Source: Locusta migratoria (Eukaryota > Arthropoda > Insecta > Orthoptera > Acrididae). Taken from it: DNA of 64,000 nucleotides. The stretch is from NCBI GenBank assembly GCA_026315105.1, contig CM048747.1, positions 286,219,154 through 286,283,153 of the forward strand, written 5' to 3'. The notes beneath the pieces are model-generated. The model was not told the DNA's origin. It did no database searches and worked only from the letters and a program-made list of their open reading frames with translations. This document shows, piece after piece, positions 1 to 11,853 of the stretch. The translations under genes were made by a program, and so were the position numbers. The stretch's first letter is position 1, and every line of letters begins with the position of its first letter.

Positions 1-430
1 GTGGGGCCTGCTACAAGGCAGTTAGCTCGAAAGTGAAAATTTTAAGGACCTTTTATTGTTTTATATCTTGGCTGTATTATTTAAGGTTTAACCAAAAATT
101 CTTGTTTCGAGGTTCGCATATTAAACACCAGCCCTTAAGGTATACGCTTTATATTAACTGCATTTTTTAAGGTCACCCTTCAGGTGTTTAGATAGCCCAT
201 TAGGCGTGTTGTTGTTTAAATGATTAGGTGTTGAATTATTAACTTGACCTCAAAATTTGCCCTTATGGCGTTGGATTGTTTAAAATTTTATTATCTGTGT
301 ATTGCAGACTAAATAAATTGTGTGTAAACTGTCCATCAATTATATGCGAGTGAATAAAAACCGGCTCGGTCCTTCATTGATCCTTTGGTTACGTGGGGCC
401 GGGTTAGAGATCTGTCCCACGCTACATGAA
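1..430. other. unassigned AT-rich DNA
   Basis: No gene, transposon domain or SINE is recognisable. The sequence is AT-rich and every frame is short. Confidence 0.5.
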
Positions 431-432
431 TC

Positions 433-760
433 TTGCATGATCACCTGCATCTATCCATGTCCATTGTACATTCCGATCGACTTCGGCAATTCCAGCTGGA
501 CAATGCGACACCCTGCACTTGCAGATTTTCTACAGGGTCACTTCAGGAACACTCTTCTGAGTGTAAACACCTCCGCTGGACACCAAATTCCCCAGACATG
601 CAGGATGCATGGTCAGTACCACCTCAGTCGACTCCATGCCACACCGTGTTACGGCACTTCTGGGTGCCCGTGGGGAGGAGGGGTAGGGGACTACACGATA
701 TTAAGCATGTGTACTAGTTTCTTTGGCGCTTCATTGTATATTTATTGGTAAGGACTTGAC
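433..760 (+). pseudogene. Tc1-like transposase, C-terminal remnant
   Basis: The translation keeps the shape of the end of a Tc1-family DDE transposase. A QLDNATPC stretch stands where QDNAxPH carries the second catalytic aspartate. It is followed by EHSSECKHLRW, then TPNSPDM, which matches the SPDLNPIE region, then SMPHRV-like and LHDIKHVY-FLWRF residues typical of the terminus. The signal moves between frames and has stops, so the copy is dead. Catalytic N-terminal parts and terminal inverted repeats are not visible. Assignment to Tc1/mariner rests on the order of motifs, not on long identity. Confidence 0.6.
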
Positions 761-1354
761 CCATCAATGAAAACACCTCCAACTCTTCGAGGAACGGTCT
801 TTATAGTTCCCAAAAGGCAGATTGCCGTAAACAACAACCAAGATATTCATTTCATTCTTCTCGTCCAGTAGGACTTTGCTACATTTTCATTACGAACGAG
901 TTGCCTACAATATCTTCTCCCAAAATTACAACAACTGTGTTCATATGGTGAATACATAAATTTCTGGTTTGATGAATGCCTTTTGTACAGCCATTGAGGA
1001 AATGTGTACTAGAAATATAATGATGTATATCAAACTCTACCATCATTGTTTATATCTCATATCCCTTTGGATGCATGGATTGCACTGAGATATTTGTAAT
1101 ACGAGGGAGTAGCTAGGGCCTACTTGAGATGTACCATGGAGATGTACAGGAGAACACAATACGACGTCTAAGACACGTCGAAACCTCTCATCGAATGAAT
1201 AAAACGCGATCTTGGCTGGAAACCTGTGTAAAATAATTTAATCTCTTGACATTATGGAAGAACTTTCATCACAAACCGATTCAAGTTAAAATCTGTGGGT
1301 TTTTTATTGCGTGTCTTATTGACGGCGAATCTCTGTATACCCATTAGATTTCTA
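761..1354. other. unassigned DNA
   Basis: No coding or repeat signal could be recognised between the Tc1 remnant and the following LINE. Confidence 0.4.
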
Positions 1355-2950
1355 ATTATGCTGAAGCGATAGCTCCTTACTTAACAACTGCTCTCTCAAA
1401 GGAGGATCTGTACCAAATGATTGGAAAGTTGCACAGGTCACACCTACATTCAAGAAAGGCAGTAGGAGTAACCCACTAAACTACAGGCCTATTTCATTGA
1501 CGTCAATTTACAGCAGGATTTTGGAACATATCCTGTATTCAAATATTATGAATTATCTCGAACACAACGATCTATTGACCCAAGGTCAACAAAGATTTAG
1601 AAAATATCGTTCATGCGAAAACAACTAGCTCTTTACTCATACGAAGTGATGACAAGGGTTCGCAAATCGATTCCGTATTTCTTGATTTCCAGAAGGCTTT
1701 TGACGCCATACCTCACAAACGACTTTTAAGCATATTGCGTGGTTATGGTACATCGCCCCGAATTTGCGACTGGATAGGGGGTTTCCTGACAGAGAGGGCA
1801 CAGTTTGTAGTAATCGATGGTAAGGTATCGACTAAAACAGAGGTGATATCGGGCGTTCCACAGGGTATTGTCATTGGTCCTCTGCTGTTCCTTATTCACA
1901 TAAACGATTTAGGGGAAAATCTAAGTAGCTCTCTTAGGTTGTTTGCAGATGACGCCGTCATTTACCGTCTAGTAAAATCATCTGAAGATCAAACCAACTG
2001 CAGAACGATCAGAATAAGATTGACAATTGACTCTAAATAATTAGAAGTGTGAAGTCGTCCAAATGAGTACGAAAAATCCGTTAAACTTTCTTTACAAGAT
2101 AAATCAATCAAAAGTGAAGGCCGTAAACTCCACAAAATACCTAGGAATTACTATTACTTCAAACTTAAACTGGAAAGAACACGTAGATAATGTCGTGGGA
2201 AAGGCGAACAGAGACTGCGTTTTATTGCCAGAACCCTTAAAACATGCAACAGAACTACAAAAGAAACTGCATACACTACCCTTGTCCGTCCATTTTTGGA
2301 GTATTGCTGCCCAGTGTGGGATACTTATCAGGTGGGTTTGAAGGAGGACATCGAAAGAGTCCACAGAATGGCAGCTCGTTTCGTATTGTCACGATACAGG
2401 GAGACAGCGTTACGGAAATGATACAGGATCTGGGATGGGAATCATTACAACAACGGCGCTTATCGCTGCGGTGTGGGCTACTTACTAAACTCCAATCGCC
2501 AACATTCTCCTCCGAATGCGAAAATATATTGTTGACTCCCTCTTTCATAGGTAGAATGCCGCGGTGGAGTAGCCGAGCGGTCTAAAGCGTCCCGCTGCGG
2601 AGCGCGCGGTTGCTCGCCGTGGAGGTTCGAGTCCTCCCTGGGGCATGGGTGTCTGTGTTGTCCTTAGGTTAGTTTACCTAGGTTTAAGTAGTTTGTAAGC
2701 GACGGGCTGATGACCACGCAGTTTGGTCCGATAGATCTACAAACATTTGAACATTTGAATAGGTAGAATGGATCATCATCATAAAATACGAGAAATCAGA
2801 GCTCGAACGGATAGATTCAGGTGTTCTTTCTTCCCGCGCGCTGTTCTAGAATGGAATGAGATATAAATAGTATAAAGGGGGTTCGATGAACCCTCTGCCA
2901 GGCACTTAAATGTGATTTTCAGAGTGTCCCATGTAGATGTAGATGAGCTG
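1355..2950 (+). mobile_element. Jockey/CR1-type LINE, subfamily A, 5'-truncated, split by a SINE
   Basis: A reverse transcriptase of a non-LTR retrotransposon copies its RNA at a nicked target. Recognisable in order: VPNDWKVAQVTP, NYRPISLTS (finger region), FLDFQKAFDAIPH (motif A), SGVPQG (motif B), LRLFADDAVIY (catalytic motif C), STKYLGITI (thumb) and a C-terminal SSECENILLTPS region. The 3' end is the tail GCACTTAAATGTGATTTTCAG followed by TGTAGATGTAGATG. The endonuclease and ORF1 are missing. At least two frameshifts (near 1620 and 2040) and a SINE at 2559-2758 break it. Copies of the same subfamily lie near 4.3, 7.5, 14.6 and 47 kb. Confidence 0.85.
2559..2758 (+). mobile_element. SINE, type 1 tRNA-like head
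   Basis: The head has pol III box A (TAGCCGAGCGG) and a perfect box B (GGTTCGAGTCC), followed by a body ending TACAAACATTTGAACATT. It interrupts the Jockey copy and is flanked by exact 12-bp target duplications ATAGGTAGAATG at 2547-2558 and 2759-2770. The LINE coding sequence resumes after the right copy. Confidence 0.92.
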
Positions 2951-3518
2951 CAGACGGTGGCAAGTAGCGCGGAAAAGGATAGTCGTACTTTCCGTATGCT
3001 GAGCTTTAGCTGCTAGTTGGCGAGGTGTTTCAGAAGTTCGGTTTCTTTTTGTGGACACAGACACCGCAAGAAACTTTAGGACATTTCCAAAGTTAGAGGC
3101 CGCGTTGGAAGGTAGTAACGCGATGTCTCTGAGTGATTTTTCTGAGCAGAGTGGTGTGTATGTGAGGTAGTAGGAGCTGCGTGCTGGGGACAGTGGTGGC
3201 GGAAGAGAGCAGCGGTCCGCATGGCGAGCAGCCACGGATCGCGCATTCCTTACGGGAACGCCGGCGCCCACACACCGCCGCGGGAGCCGGCCACACCGAC
3301 AACCGCCAGCTGTCTCTGGTGCTGTGCCTACCAAAGCGTACCTCTTGAGCCTCGATGGTTCTCCGGAACCTTTGGAACAGAGCGCGCTTCATCCGGCAGG
3401 AGAAACGAAGGACGAATAGACTCTCCACGACGAATTAGAGACAGTTATGCGGCAAGTGCCTCTGTCTTGCTGTCTGACTAGGCCCAAATGCTAGACGCGC
3501 TAGAATGTGAGCAGTCAG
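2951..3518. other. unassigned, moderately GC-rich DNA
   Basis: Open frames exist on both strands (for example 2906-3334 minus and 3221-3481 plus) but have no motif I recognise. Their composition follows the GC-rich patch at 3180-3480. It could be part of an uncharacterised repeat or an old LTR. Confidence 0.3.
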
Positions 3519-3720
3519 TCACCGTGCTAGGTGGCACAGTGGACTCGCATCCTGCATGATGTTGGTTCAGATCGGTGTCCTGCTGTCCTGATTTGGGTTT
3601 TCCATGGTTTCCCAATATGCATCGGCTATGCCACAGTCAAGCACTGTCGGACTTGGCTAGCACTTGGATGGGACACCGTACGGCGCTGTTCTCCGTCTAC
3701 GTAAATACTCTGCAAATCGC
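3519..3720 (+). mobile_element. fragment of a different tRNA-headed SINE, then a LINE 3' scrap
   Basis: GGTGGCACAGTGGACTCGCA followed by GGTTCAGATC resembles tRNA box A and box B. The next segment, GATTTGGGTTTTCCATGGTTTCCC, is a body type unlike the other SINEs here. From about 3690 the reverse complement of a subfamily A Jockey 3' end (CTACGTAAATACTCTGCAAATC) is visible. Confidence 0.5.
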
Positions 3721-4127
3721 ACTGACGCGCGTGCCATAGGCTTCATCGAACTGATTTTATAATATGTCTCGACCGTTCCATTCTCTTATGGTGCGCAGAA
3801 AAAGGAACACCAAAATATTTCCGTTTTCGATCTGATTTTTCTTATTTCTGAAAATTCATCGTGAAGATGGGGCAGGATCAGCAACTGGATATGTAATGAA
3901 AACCATTTATTTTTCTTTCTTCGTCACAGTTGCACTATTTGGAAGCTGGTAACTAGTTTCGGACTTGTTCGTCCATTTTCAAACCATAGGCCTTATTCCA
4001 ACCGTAACAATACACTGCATGAAGCGAATGACATAAAATCTATACGTTGTCCACTGTTAAAACATGATTACATTGAAATTTAAAATAGGTTAAAATAGAT
4101 GCTGCGTTCACGGGCCTCCAACGCCTG
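3721..4127. other. unassigned DNA
   Basis: AT-rich and without recognisable coding or repeat structure. Confidence 0.4.
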
Positions 4128-4325
4128 TGCATTAAGTCAGTGAGAGCTTGGATGGCGTGTACAGGTACAAATCCCCACGCAGCTTCAACACGATACTACA
4201 GTCCGCCAAGAGTACTAACTGCCATATTGTGACGAGCCAGTTGCTCGGCCACCATTGGCCAGACGTTTTCAATTGGTGAGACATCTGGAGAATGTGCTGG
4301 ACAGGGCAGCAGTCGAACTCAACCA
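4128..4325 (-). mobile_element. Tc1-like element fragment (main family)
   Basis: The minus-strand protein reads FDCCPVQHILQMSHQLKTSGQWWPSNWLVTIWQL. This is an out-of-frame image of the SPDLSPIENVW...AEQLARHN segment seen in the complete copies at 9, 33, 36 and 56 kb. No inverted repeat remains. Confidence 0.75.
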
Positions 4326-5315
4326 AAATAATGGTTTTGTTATTTCATTGTGATGTACATGTATTCCTATGTAGGTGGATGCTACCAAAATATGTCCACA
4401 TTCGGAAGAAAAAGTTAATGAAAGAAATATACACGCAACGAATAACGCCCCTCTTTTAATGATTTTCACCCCAACTCGTCCGTCATTACAGTGACACCCT
4501 CTCCACTATATCGCAATAATAAAGAACGAGCTGCTCTTCTCCGTTCTCTAAATTGTCCGTCAGTCCCACCTGGTGTGTATCCCACAATCCGCAGTAATAG
4601 TCCAAAATATTTTCTTTAGTAAAACTGTTGTATCGTCTAAGTTTTCTCCCAATGAAACGTAGCCTTTGATTTCCCTTTCCTACAATATTTTCTGTGTGTT
4701 CTTTCCAATTTAAATCGTTCGTAATTGTTATTTCCAGGTATTTAGTTGAATTTAAAGCCTTTAGATATGACCGACTTATCGTCTAAAAGAACTTTAGTAG
4801 ATTTCTTTTAGTGCTCATTTGGATAACGTCACACTTACCATTATTTTGGGTGTATTGCCAAGTTCGGCACCATGAAGGCCGCGGTGGAGTGGTCATGAGT
4901 TCTAAGGCGCCTTGCTGCGGAACGCGCAGTTGCTAGTCGCGTGAGGTTCGAGTCCTCCCTCTGGTATGGGTGTGTGCGTCGTCTAATTGTAAGTAGTTTG
5001 TATGCCTAGCGACTGACAACCGCAGCAGTTAAGTCCCTTACATGTACAAACATTTGAACATCTGATTTTGCACCGTGCTGATATCTAAATCATTTTTCAG
5101 TTGCTTTTCATCTTCTGGTGACTTTACTAACCAATAAATGACAGCATCATCCGCGAACAGTCTACGAGAATTGCTTATATTGTATTCTAAATGGTTTATA
5201 AAGGAACAGTAACAGTTACCGGGGGAATCCCAAATATCACTTCCGTATTACTCGACGACTTTCCGTCAATTACAACGTATTGTGTCTTTTCTTATGAGGG
5301 CCAATTCGGAGGTTG
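4326..5315 (-). mobile_element. Jockey/CR1-type LINE, subfamily A, decayed antisense copy
   Basis: Read on the minus strand this matches the thumb and C-terminal part of subfamily A (SSECGHILVASTYIG, the WDTHQVGLTD region) and continues to the palm region (FADDAVIYWLV and the DG.SS..EVIFGIP block). Stops and indels are frequent. A SINE interrupts it at about 4868-5066. Confidence 0.75.
4868..5066 (+). mobile_element. SINE, type 1 head, diverged
   Basis: Starts GGCCGCGGTGGAGTGG, keeps box B GGTTCGAGTCC and ends TACAAACATTTGAACATCTG. The flanks TTCGGCACCATG and TTTTGCACCGTG look like a decayed target duplication (9 of 12 bases), which suggests an older insertion. Confidence 0.75.
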
Positions 5316-5702
5316 CTTGACTAAGACTAAGGAGTAGCGGCTCCGATCACGGGAAATACAACGGACGGAAGCGTGGGGCGCTGACCACGTTGCCCTCCGT
5401 ATTGCATCTGATGACGCCTTCGGGTAGAAGATGACACGACGGCTGGTCAGTTGCGTCTCTCTAGGCCTGTAGGATGGAGTTTACATTTTTTGTGGTTTCC
5501 AGAAACCGCCCTAGGCAAATGCCAGATTTAGAAACATTCAAACATTTAGACTGTTACAGTACATTGAAATCAAAGTCTATCACAGCCAGGAGTGAAACTC
5601 TCTAGGAAAAAAATTGCAGCTGAAGCGATACTAGCGCTACAAGCGGCCAGTAGGGAGTAACAGTGGAATGGCATGATACAAACTGAGAAGTTGGCGTTTT
5701 TA
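5316..5702. other. unassigned DNA
   Basis: A block around 5325-5555 (GGAGTAGCGGCTCCGATCAC onward) has the moderate GC of a repeat but occurs only once in this window. I cannot classify it from sequence alone. Confidence 0.35.
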
Positions 5703-5890
5703 ATGCTTTACTTCTGCGGCGCGCCAGTCACAGTCTGCACGGCCACTACGGTCGGGTGTTCGAATACCCCCTCGGGCATGGATATTTGTGCCGCCTATAG
5801 TATAAGCTAGTTCATAAATAGTTTGTAAGTTTAGGGACTGATGACCCCATAGTTAAGTCCCATAAGTTCTACAAACATTTTTGCTTCTGT
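5703..5890 (+). mobile_element. SINE, type 2 head, 5'-truncated
   Basis: Contains CAGTCTGCACGGCCACTACG, a box B variant and the body to ACAAACATTT. The box A portion of the head is missing. Confidence 0.8.
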
Positions 5891-6169
5891 TAATGGCACT
5901 CTATAATAACAAAGTGTCAGTACAGTGTAATTTATACAGTTCACAATACCCGAGTAATATTAATATCGTCTAAAAATTTTTGAAAGCAGAAATGAACTAC
6001 AACCTGATGTGCTGAAGTATACAAAAGGAAGTGATTATTAAATGAGACATAGTTTTCGCGACTTAAATCGAATGATTACCCACTCTAATCAAAACAGTCT
6101 TCGGCACATTTAAGGTTGGCGCGGGAGTTTGGCACCATAATGGCCGCTTCATGGCGCTTCATCTGATTA

Positions 6170-7545
6170 GAAAAGCAAAATCAGCATAACAACCTAAGAC
6201 AAAGCAAAGATGATGTTCTGTACAGGAAATGCTCTATATGTTCACCATGACTCCTCAATAATAGCTGTAGTCGAGGAATAATATTGTGAACAGCAATGTA
6301 AGGCATGTCCGGAGTTATGGTGAGACATTGGCGTCAGATGTTGTCTTTCAGCATCCCTGGAGATGTCGGTCGATCACGATACACTTGTGACTTCAGGTAA
6401 CCCCAAAGCCAATAATCGCACGGACTTCGGACCTAGGAGGCCTAGCGTGACGAAAGCGGCTGAGCACACAATCATCACCAAACGACGCGCACGAGAGATC
6501 TTTCAGGCGTCTATCAATACGGGGTGGAGCGCCATCCTGCATAAAAATCGTACGTTCCAGCAGCTGTTTATCAGTCAGGCTGGGGATAATGCGATTCTGT
6601 AACATATCGGCGTACCTCTCACCCGTCACGGTAGCAGTTACCAAACCAGAAACACGCAGTTCCTGGAAGAAAAAAAGCCTGAAAACGGTAGATGTGGTAA
6701 ATCCAACCTATACCGTGATTTTCTCGTCGTGCAAAGGAGTTTCCACGACAGTTCTAGGACTTTCGGTTGTCCAAATTCTGCAGTTGTGGGCGTTGACAGA
6801 CCCTCGGAGCGTGAAATGAGTTTCGTCGGTCCACCCGTTACTCAACCAATCGTCATCTTCCGCCATCTTTTGAAACGCCCACACCGCAAATGCCCTCCAC
6901 TACACTAAATCGCCAGGTAATGCCGAAATATTTTGTAAGGATAGCATCGGAGGGTACGACTAAGTGCCAACCAAACAGTAGTGTATGGAATGCCGGTGCG
7001 ACGTGCGACTGCACGAGCGCTGACTTCCCCGAGCATAGACGAACCCGCTACAGTCCCCATTTCTTCCTGAACTGTCTCAACAGCATTATGTCTTGTGCTC
7101 GGTCAGCCACTACGGGGTCTATCGTTTGAACAACCCGTGGCTTCGAACTTCGAAATTATTCTCGCCACAGTTGCATTTGTCAACGGACCTTTACCCGTTC
7201 GAATCCCCTTCCTGTGGCGATAGGATCGTAACGCTGAACTAGCACATTCCCCATTCTGATAAACAGCTTCACTAAAAGCGCCTTCTAAGGTAACGCCAAC
7301 ATGCTGCGACTGCCGGTGCATCTGATTCTCTCTCTCTCATTACAGCTCCTTTTATACATGATTTTCATGCGCAGTCACTGACGTTTTGCTGTCCAGTGCC
7401 ATCTGTCGGACATTGTTTGCACTTTTTTTTGTTCTAATAAAACCCCATTTCATTCCAAGGATGTGTGCCAATTTTTACCTCTCTATCTACATTATTCCGT
7501 GATTTATTAAGTTTTCAAATTTATTCTGACTTTTTCATCACCCGA
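6170..7545 (-). mobile_element. Tc1/mariner-superfamily element with DUF4817-like transposase remnant
   Basis: On the minus strand an N-terminal helix-turn-helix segment is readable (QNGECASSALRSYRHRKGI, then TVARIISKFEATG and a DRPRSG hinge) at 7103-7321. Downstream at 6393-6644 come YADMLQNRIIPSL, FMQDGAPPRI with the second catalytic aspartate, and a FGDD..LSR region. The N-terminal pattern resembles the domain named DUF4817, found in many insect transposases. Frameshifts separate the blocks. The segment 7420-7545 looks like the 5' terminal region. Element ends are approximate because no clean inverted repeat pair is visible. Confidence 0.65.
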
Positions 7546-8378
7546 TACACGAGACAGTCCCTTAGACTGTTCGCGGATGATGCTGTCGTTTATCGGTTAG
7601 TGAAGTCAACAGAGGATCAAAAGCAACTGCAAGCCGATTTAGACAAAATTTCTACATGGTGCGAAAATTCGCAATTGACACTAAATAGAGAAAAGTGTGA
7701 AATAATACACATGACCACTAAAAGAAATCCGCTGAACTTCAATTGCGCGATAAATCAGTCAAGCCTTAAGGTCGTAGATTCTACCAAATACCTAGGATTT
7801 ACAATTACGAACAACGTTGACTGGAGAGAATACATATAAAACATTGTGGGGAAGGCGAACCAAAGGTTACGTTTCATTGGCAGAACGGTTCGAAGATGCA
7901 CCAGCTCCACCAAAGAGACTGCCTACATCACACTTGTGCGTCGTCTCCTGGAATACTGTTGCCCCTTGTGGGACCCTCACCAGGTGGGACTGACGGAAGA
8001 CATTGAGAAGGTTCAGAGAAGGGCAGCTCGTTTTGTTTTATCGCGTTACGGGGGGAAAGCGTCACGGAAATGTTGCACGAATTGGGGTGGAAATCATTAA
8101 AAGAAAGACGTTATTCATTGCACGTGATCTGTTTGCGAAGTTTCAATCACCTACTTTTACTTCTAAATGTGAAAATATTTTGCTAGCACCCACCTACTTA
8201 GGGAGACATGACCATCCCAATAAAGTAAGAGAAATCAGATCGAAAACGGATGATTTAGGTGTTCTTTCTTCCCGCGCGCTGTTAGAGAATGGAAAAGTTA
8301 TGAAAGTGGTTAATGAACCCACTGCCAGGCACTTAAATGTGATTTGCAGAGTATCTATGTAAATGTAGATGTAGAATT
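7546..8378 (+). mobile_element. Jockey/CR1-type LINE, subfamily A, 5'-truncated
   Basis: Starts inside RT motif C (LRLFADDAVVYRLV) and keeps the thumb (STKYLGFTI), RRCTSSTKETAYITLVRRLLEYC, WDPHQVGLTEDIEKVQRRAARF and the C-terminal part. It ends in the 3' tail GTGATTTGCAGAGTATCTATG plus TGTAGATGTAGA. A stop at about 7837 and a frameshift near 8055 break the frame. It abuts the terminal part of the preceding DNA transposon, so that element was probably its target. Confidence 0.85.
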
Positions 8379-8439
8379 TAAAAAAACGTGCTAAGATACG
8401 AGTGAACTCGTATAATACGGGAGAGTCGGTCACCGTATC

Positions 8440-8960
8440 TTTAAGTGCGTGTATCGTGCCCGCGGGTCAGCAAAGGTCACGCGCGCCCTGTGATGCCGTG
8501 TGGCAGAGAGAGCAGGTGAGCAGTGCCAGTGCGTGACGCGCTGTATAAATAAGTCAGCGCCTGGAGCCGAGTCCCGTTGCGTGGGCGGCAGCGGCCAAGC
8601 GGGGGCGGCTGCGGCTGCGGGGTGAACGGCCGCGGGCGCTGCCTCTGCCTCTGGCGGTAGCTGAGGCTCGGCTGCCCGCTGCCCGCAAGGCCGGCCCGCG
8701 GCCTTCATGGGGCGGCTGCCAGCACGCCGCAGGCCTAGGCCTGTGGGAACGCCGCCGAGCCAGCGCTGCGTGCCGCGGCTGCCGCAGTCTCCGCTGTCTT
8801 CCCCACCACTCACACTCTCCTCTCTGCTCACCGATCCTCTGCCGCACTAGTCTCCATCTTCTTCTTCTGCACTTCACCCAGTCAACATTCTTGCTCGTTC
8901 CGGCTCCACAGATATCTCTAGCGCGCCCTGGGGTACGCAAGACTCGAGGCTCCCGTGAGC
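8440..8960. promoter_or_regulatory. CpG-rich block with a TATA-like box; possible promoter
   Basis: A ~500-bp GC- and CpG-rich island stands out sharply from AT-rich surroundings. TATAAATA lies at 8544-8551, with GC-rich sequence after it. Open frames on the minus strand (8430-8831, 8554-8940) are low-complexity Arg/Ala/Pro-rich and probably composition artefacts. It could be a promoter or 5' exon of a host gene, or a GC-rich repeat end. No exon with a recognisable product was found. Confidence 0.2.
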
Positions 8961-8998
8961 AGGTTGTCTTAGCAGGTGTATAAGTGACTTCAGATATA

Positions 8999-10609
8999 CA
9001 CTACTGGCCATTAAAATTGCTACACCAGGAAGAAAAGCAGATGATAAACGGGTATTCACTGGACAAATACAGTACACTAGAACTGACATGTAATTACATT
9101 TTCACGCAATTTGGGTGCATAGATCCTGAGAAATCAGTACCAGGACAACCACCTCTGGCCGTAATAACGGCCTCGATACGCCTGGGTATTGAGTCAAACA
9201 GAGCTTGAATGGCGTGTGCAAGTACAGATGCCCATGCAGCTTCAACACGGTACCACAGTTCGTCAAGAGTAGTGCCTGGCGTATTGTGACGAGCTAGTTG
9301 CTCGGACACCATTGACCAGAGGTTTTCAGTTGGTGAGAGATCTGGAGAATGTGCTGGCCAGGGCAGAAGTCGAACACTTTCCGCATCCAGAAACGCCCGT
9401 ACAGGACCTGCAACATGCGGTCGTGCAATATCCTGCTGAAATGTAGGGTTTCAAAGGGATCGAATGAAAGGTAGAGCCACGGGTTGTTACACATCTGAAA
9501 TGTAACGACCACTGTTCAAAGTGCCGTCGATGCAAACAAGAGGTGACGGAGACGTGTAACCAACGGCACCCCATACCATCAAAAAATGTCAAATGTTTGT
9601 ATAGCTTATGGGACTTAACTACGGGGTCATCAGTCCCTAAACTTACAAACTACTTATGAACTAGCTAATACTAAGGACGCCACAAATATCAATCCCCGAG
9701 GGGGATTCGAAGCCCCTACCGTACTGGCCGTGCAGACCGTGACTGAAGCGCCTCAGTCCCCTCGGCCACCGCAGCCGGCTGCCATACCATCACGCTGGGT
9801 GATACTCCAGTATGGCGATGACGAATACACGCTTCAAACGTGCGTTCACCGCGATGTCGCCAAACACGGATGGGACCATCATGATGCTTTAAACAGAACC
9901 TGGATTCAGCCCAAAAAATGACATTTTTCCATTCGTGCACCCAGGTTCTTCGTTGCGTACACCATCGAAGGCGCTCCTGTCTGTGATGCAGCGTCAAGGG
10001 TAACTGCAGCCATGGTCTCCGAGCTGATAGTCCATGCTGCTACAAGCGTCGTCGAACTGTTCGTGCAGATGGTTGTATTGCAAACGTCCTCATCTGTTGA
10101 CTCAGGGATCGAGTCGTGACTGCACGATCCGTTACAGCCATACGGATAAGATGCCTGTCATCTCGACTGCTAGTGATACGAGTTTTAGAGGCCGTTAGGA
10201 TCCAGTACTGCGTTCCGTATTGCCCTCCTGAACCCACCGATTCCATATTCTGCTGTCATTGGATCGCGACCAACGCGAGCAGCAATGTCGCGATACGATA
10301 AACCGCAATCGCGATAGGCTACAATCCGACCTTTATCAAAGTCGGAAACGTGATGGTACGCATTTCTCCTCCTTACACGAGGCATCACAACAACGCTTCA
10401 CCAGGCTACGCCGGTCAACTGCTGTTTATTTGTTAGAAATCGGTTGGAAACTTTCCTCACGTCAGCATGTGTCGCCTCCGGCGCAAACCTCGTGTGAACG
10501 CTCTGAAATGCTAATAATTTGCATATCACAGCATCTTCTTCCTGTCGGTTAAATTTCCCGTCTGTAGCACTTCATCTTCGTGGTGTAGCAATTTTAATGC
10601 CCAGGAGTG
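8999..10609 (-). mobile_element. Tc1-like transposon (main family) copy 1, carrying a SINE
   Basis: Ends are inverted: CACTACTGGCCATTAAAATT on the left and the complement of AATTTTAATGCCCAGGAGTG on the right, each next to a TA target. The minus-strand transposase begins MMPRVRRRNAYHHVSDFDKG at about 10388. It runs through HTH repeats (YRDIAARVGRDPMT), the first catalytic block, RNPTFQQD and a C-terminal region ending near 9130. In the first block the normal DES reads AES, so the first catalytic aspartate is lost. Several frameshifts and a SINE also inactivate it. The family is DD34E by spacing in copy 5. Confidence 0.9.
9582..9781 (-). mobile_element. SINE, type 2 head, inserted in Tc1 copy 1
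   Basis: Flanked by exact 11-bp duplications CCATACCATCA at 9571-9581 and 9782-9792. The transposase sequence continues across the site when the SINE and one duplication are ignored, so it post-dates the transposon. Confidence 0.93.
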
Positions 10610-10611
10610 TA

Positions 10612-11632
10612 ATAAGCGACCAGCGTCTTGAATAACCGTGACTTCGTACCCGAAGTAAACTAGCACCCCAGCAACAAAAATCATAATGACCAATAATACT
10701 AAGCATATTCTTCTTACTAAAGTTCTTCAGATTGATAAATGAACTAATTCAAAATTATATTCCACAGGCAGATTCAATAAGTTGGCAAACCCTGGGAAAA
10801 TTATTAATAATATTCGCTACGAGAGTTTTTGTTTATTCCACAACTCGTTTATAACTGCTATCGATATCTCAGTATCAATAGTCCTGAAACGTATAGCTTC
10901 CTTATAAGTCGTCAAGACCACATTCAATATTCACTTTAAATTAATCATCTTTTAATAAAAAAATCAATTAAACATTTTGAATAAATATTTAGAAATCTTG
11001 AAAACACTTCGAAGATTTCTTTGTTTAACCTTTCATTGAAGTATGTATAACGTATGACAGAACACATAGTTCGGTAATAAAATCATTTCTAATCGAGACC
11101 ACATCTCTATACACACTAAACATTTTTAAACATCTCTCCTTTTCAGTTTTATGTACATTATTATTATTATTTTAAATCAATCGCGATCCGCAACAACAGG
11201 CAATGTCTTTTGTTCAGCGCGCCGACCTTCGGCTAATCAACGATAGCGACCAGCATTTTCTCGCTGACGTAGGCGGAGAACCCTTCACTATGTACTGCTG
11301 CAGCACCGTGTTAGCACATGAAACAAACCAAAGCGAAAAAAATTCAGACAAGTATATGTCCTCAAACATTAATAACATTTAAAACAATACATTTTTAATT
11401 AAACAATGAATAACTGCGAAATTGAGTTTATGAGGAAAATGTGGAGATTAAATATATATCCCACTACGTAGGTAGTGGGGCGAAGGCATCCGAGCAATAC
11501 TTAAATACCAGCAAGTGGAAGCCAATAGCCGTCCTCAGAGTTGAGCCTACGGTAGAACACTTCTACATTGCTCAAAACAATGAAGGGATGAGGTAAAATA
11601 TCTGACACTATATCCATATGGAAACACATTTT
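10612..11632. other. unassigned AT-rich DNA
   Basis: No open frame or repeat family could be supported. A GC-richer island at 11180-11300 has CGCGATC- and CGACC-type words but no recognisable product. Confidence 0.4.
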
Positions 11633-11841
11633 GCCGGTCACGGTGGCCGAGGGGACTGAGGCGCTTCAGTCACGGTCTGCACGCCCACTACGGTCGGGGG
11701 TTCGAATCCCCCCTCGGGCATGGATATTTGTGCCCTCCTAGTTCGTAAGTAGTTCATAAGTAGTTTGTAAGTTTAGGGACTGATGACCTCGTAGTTGAGT
11801 CCCATAAGATTTACAAACATTTGAACATTATTTGAATTTTT
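11633..11841 (+). mobile_element. SINE, type 2 head, near full length
   Basis: Box A TGGCCGAGGGG and box B GGTTCGAATCC are both intact, and the body ends ACAAACATTTGAACATTATT. Exact 12-bp duplications GAAACACATTTT lie at 11621-11632 and 11842-11853. It is a good reference copy for the family. Confidence 0.93.
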
Positions 11842-11853
11842 GAAACACATTTT

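Noticed and set aside
2559..2645. tRNA-like sequences with intact box A and B (here and in about 20 other places) as functional tRNA genes
   Set aside because: They continue into a shared ~120-bp SINE body and tail, sit between target-site duplications, and their cloverleaf stems are imperfect.
3093..3481. Overlapping open frames on both strands as a gene
   Set aside because: No domain, no splice context, and both strands open because of GC-rich composition.
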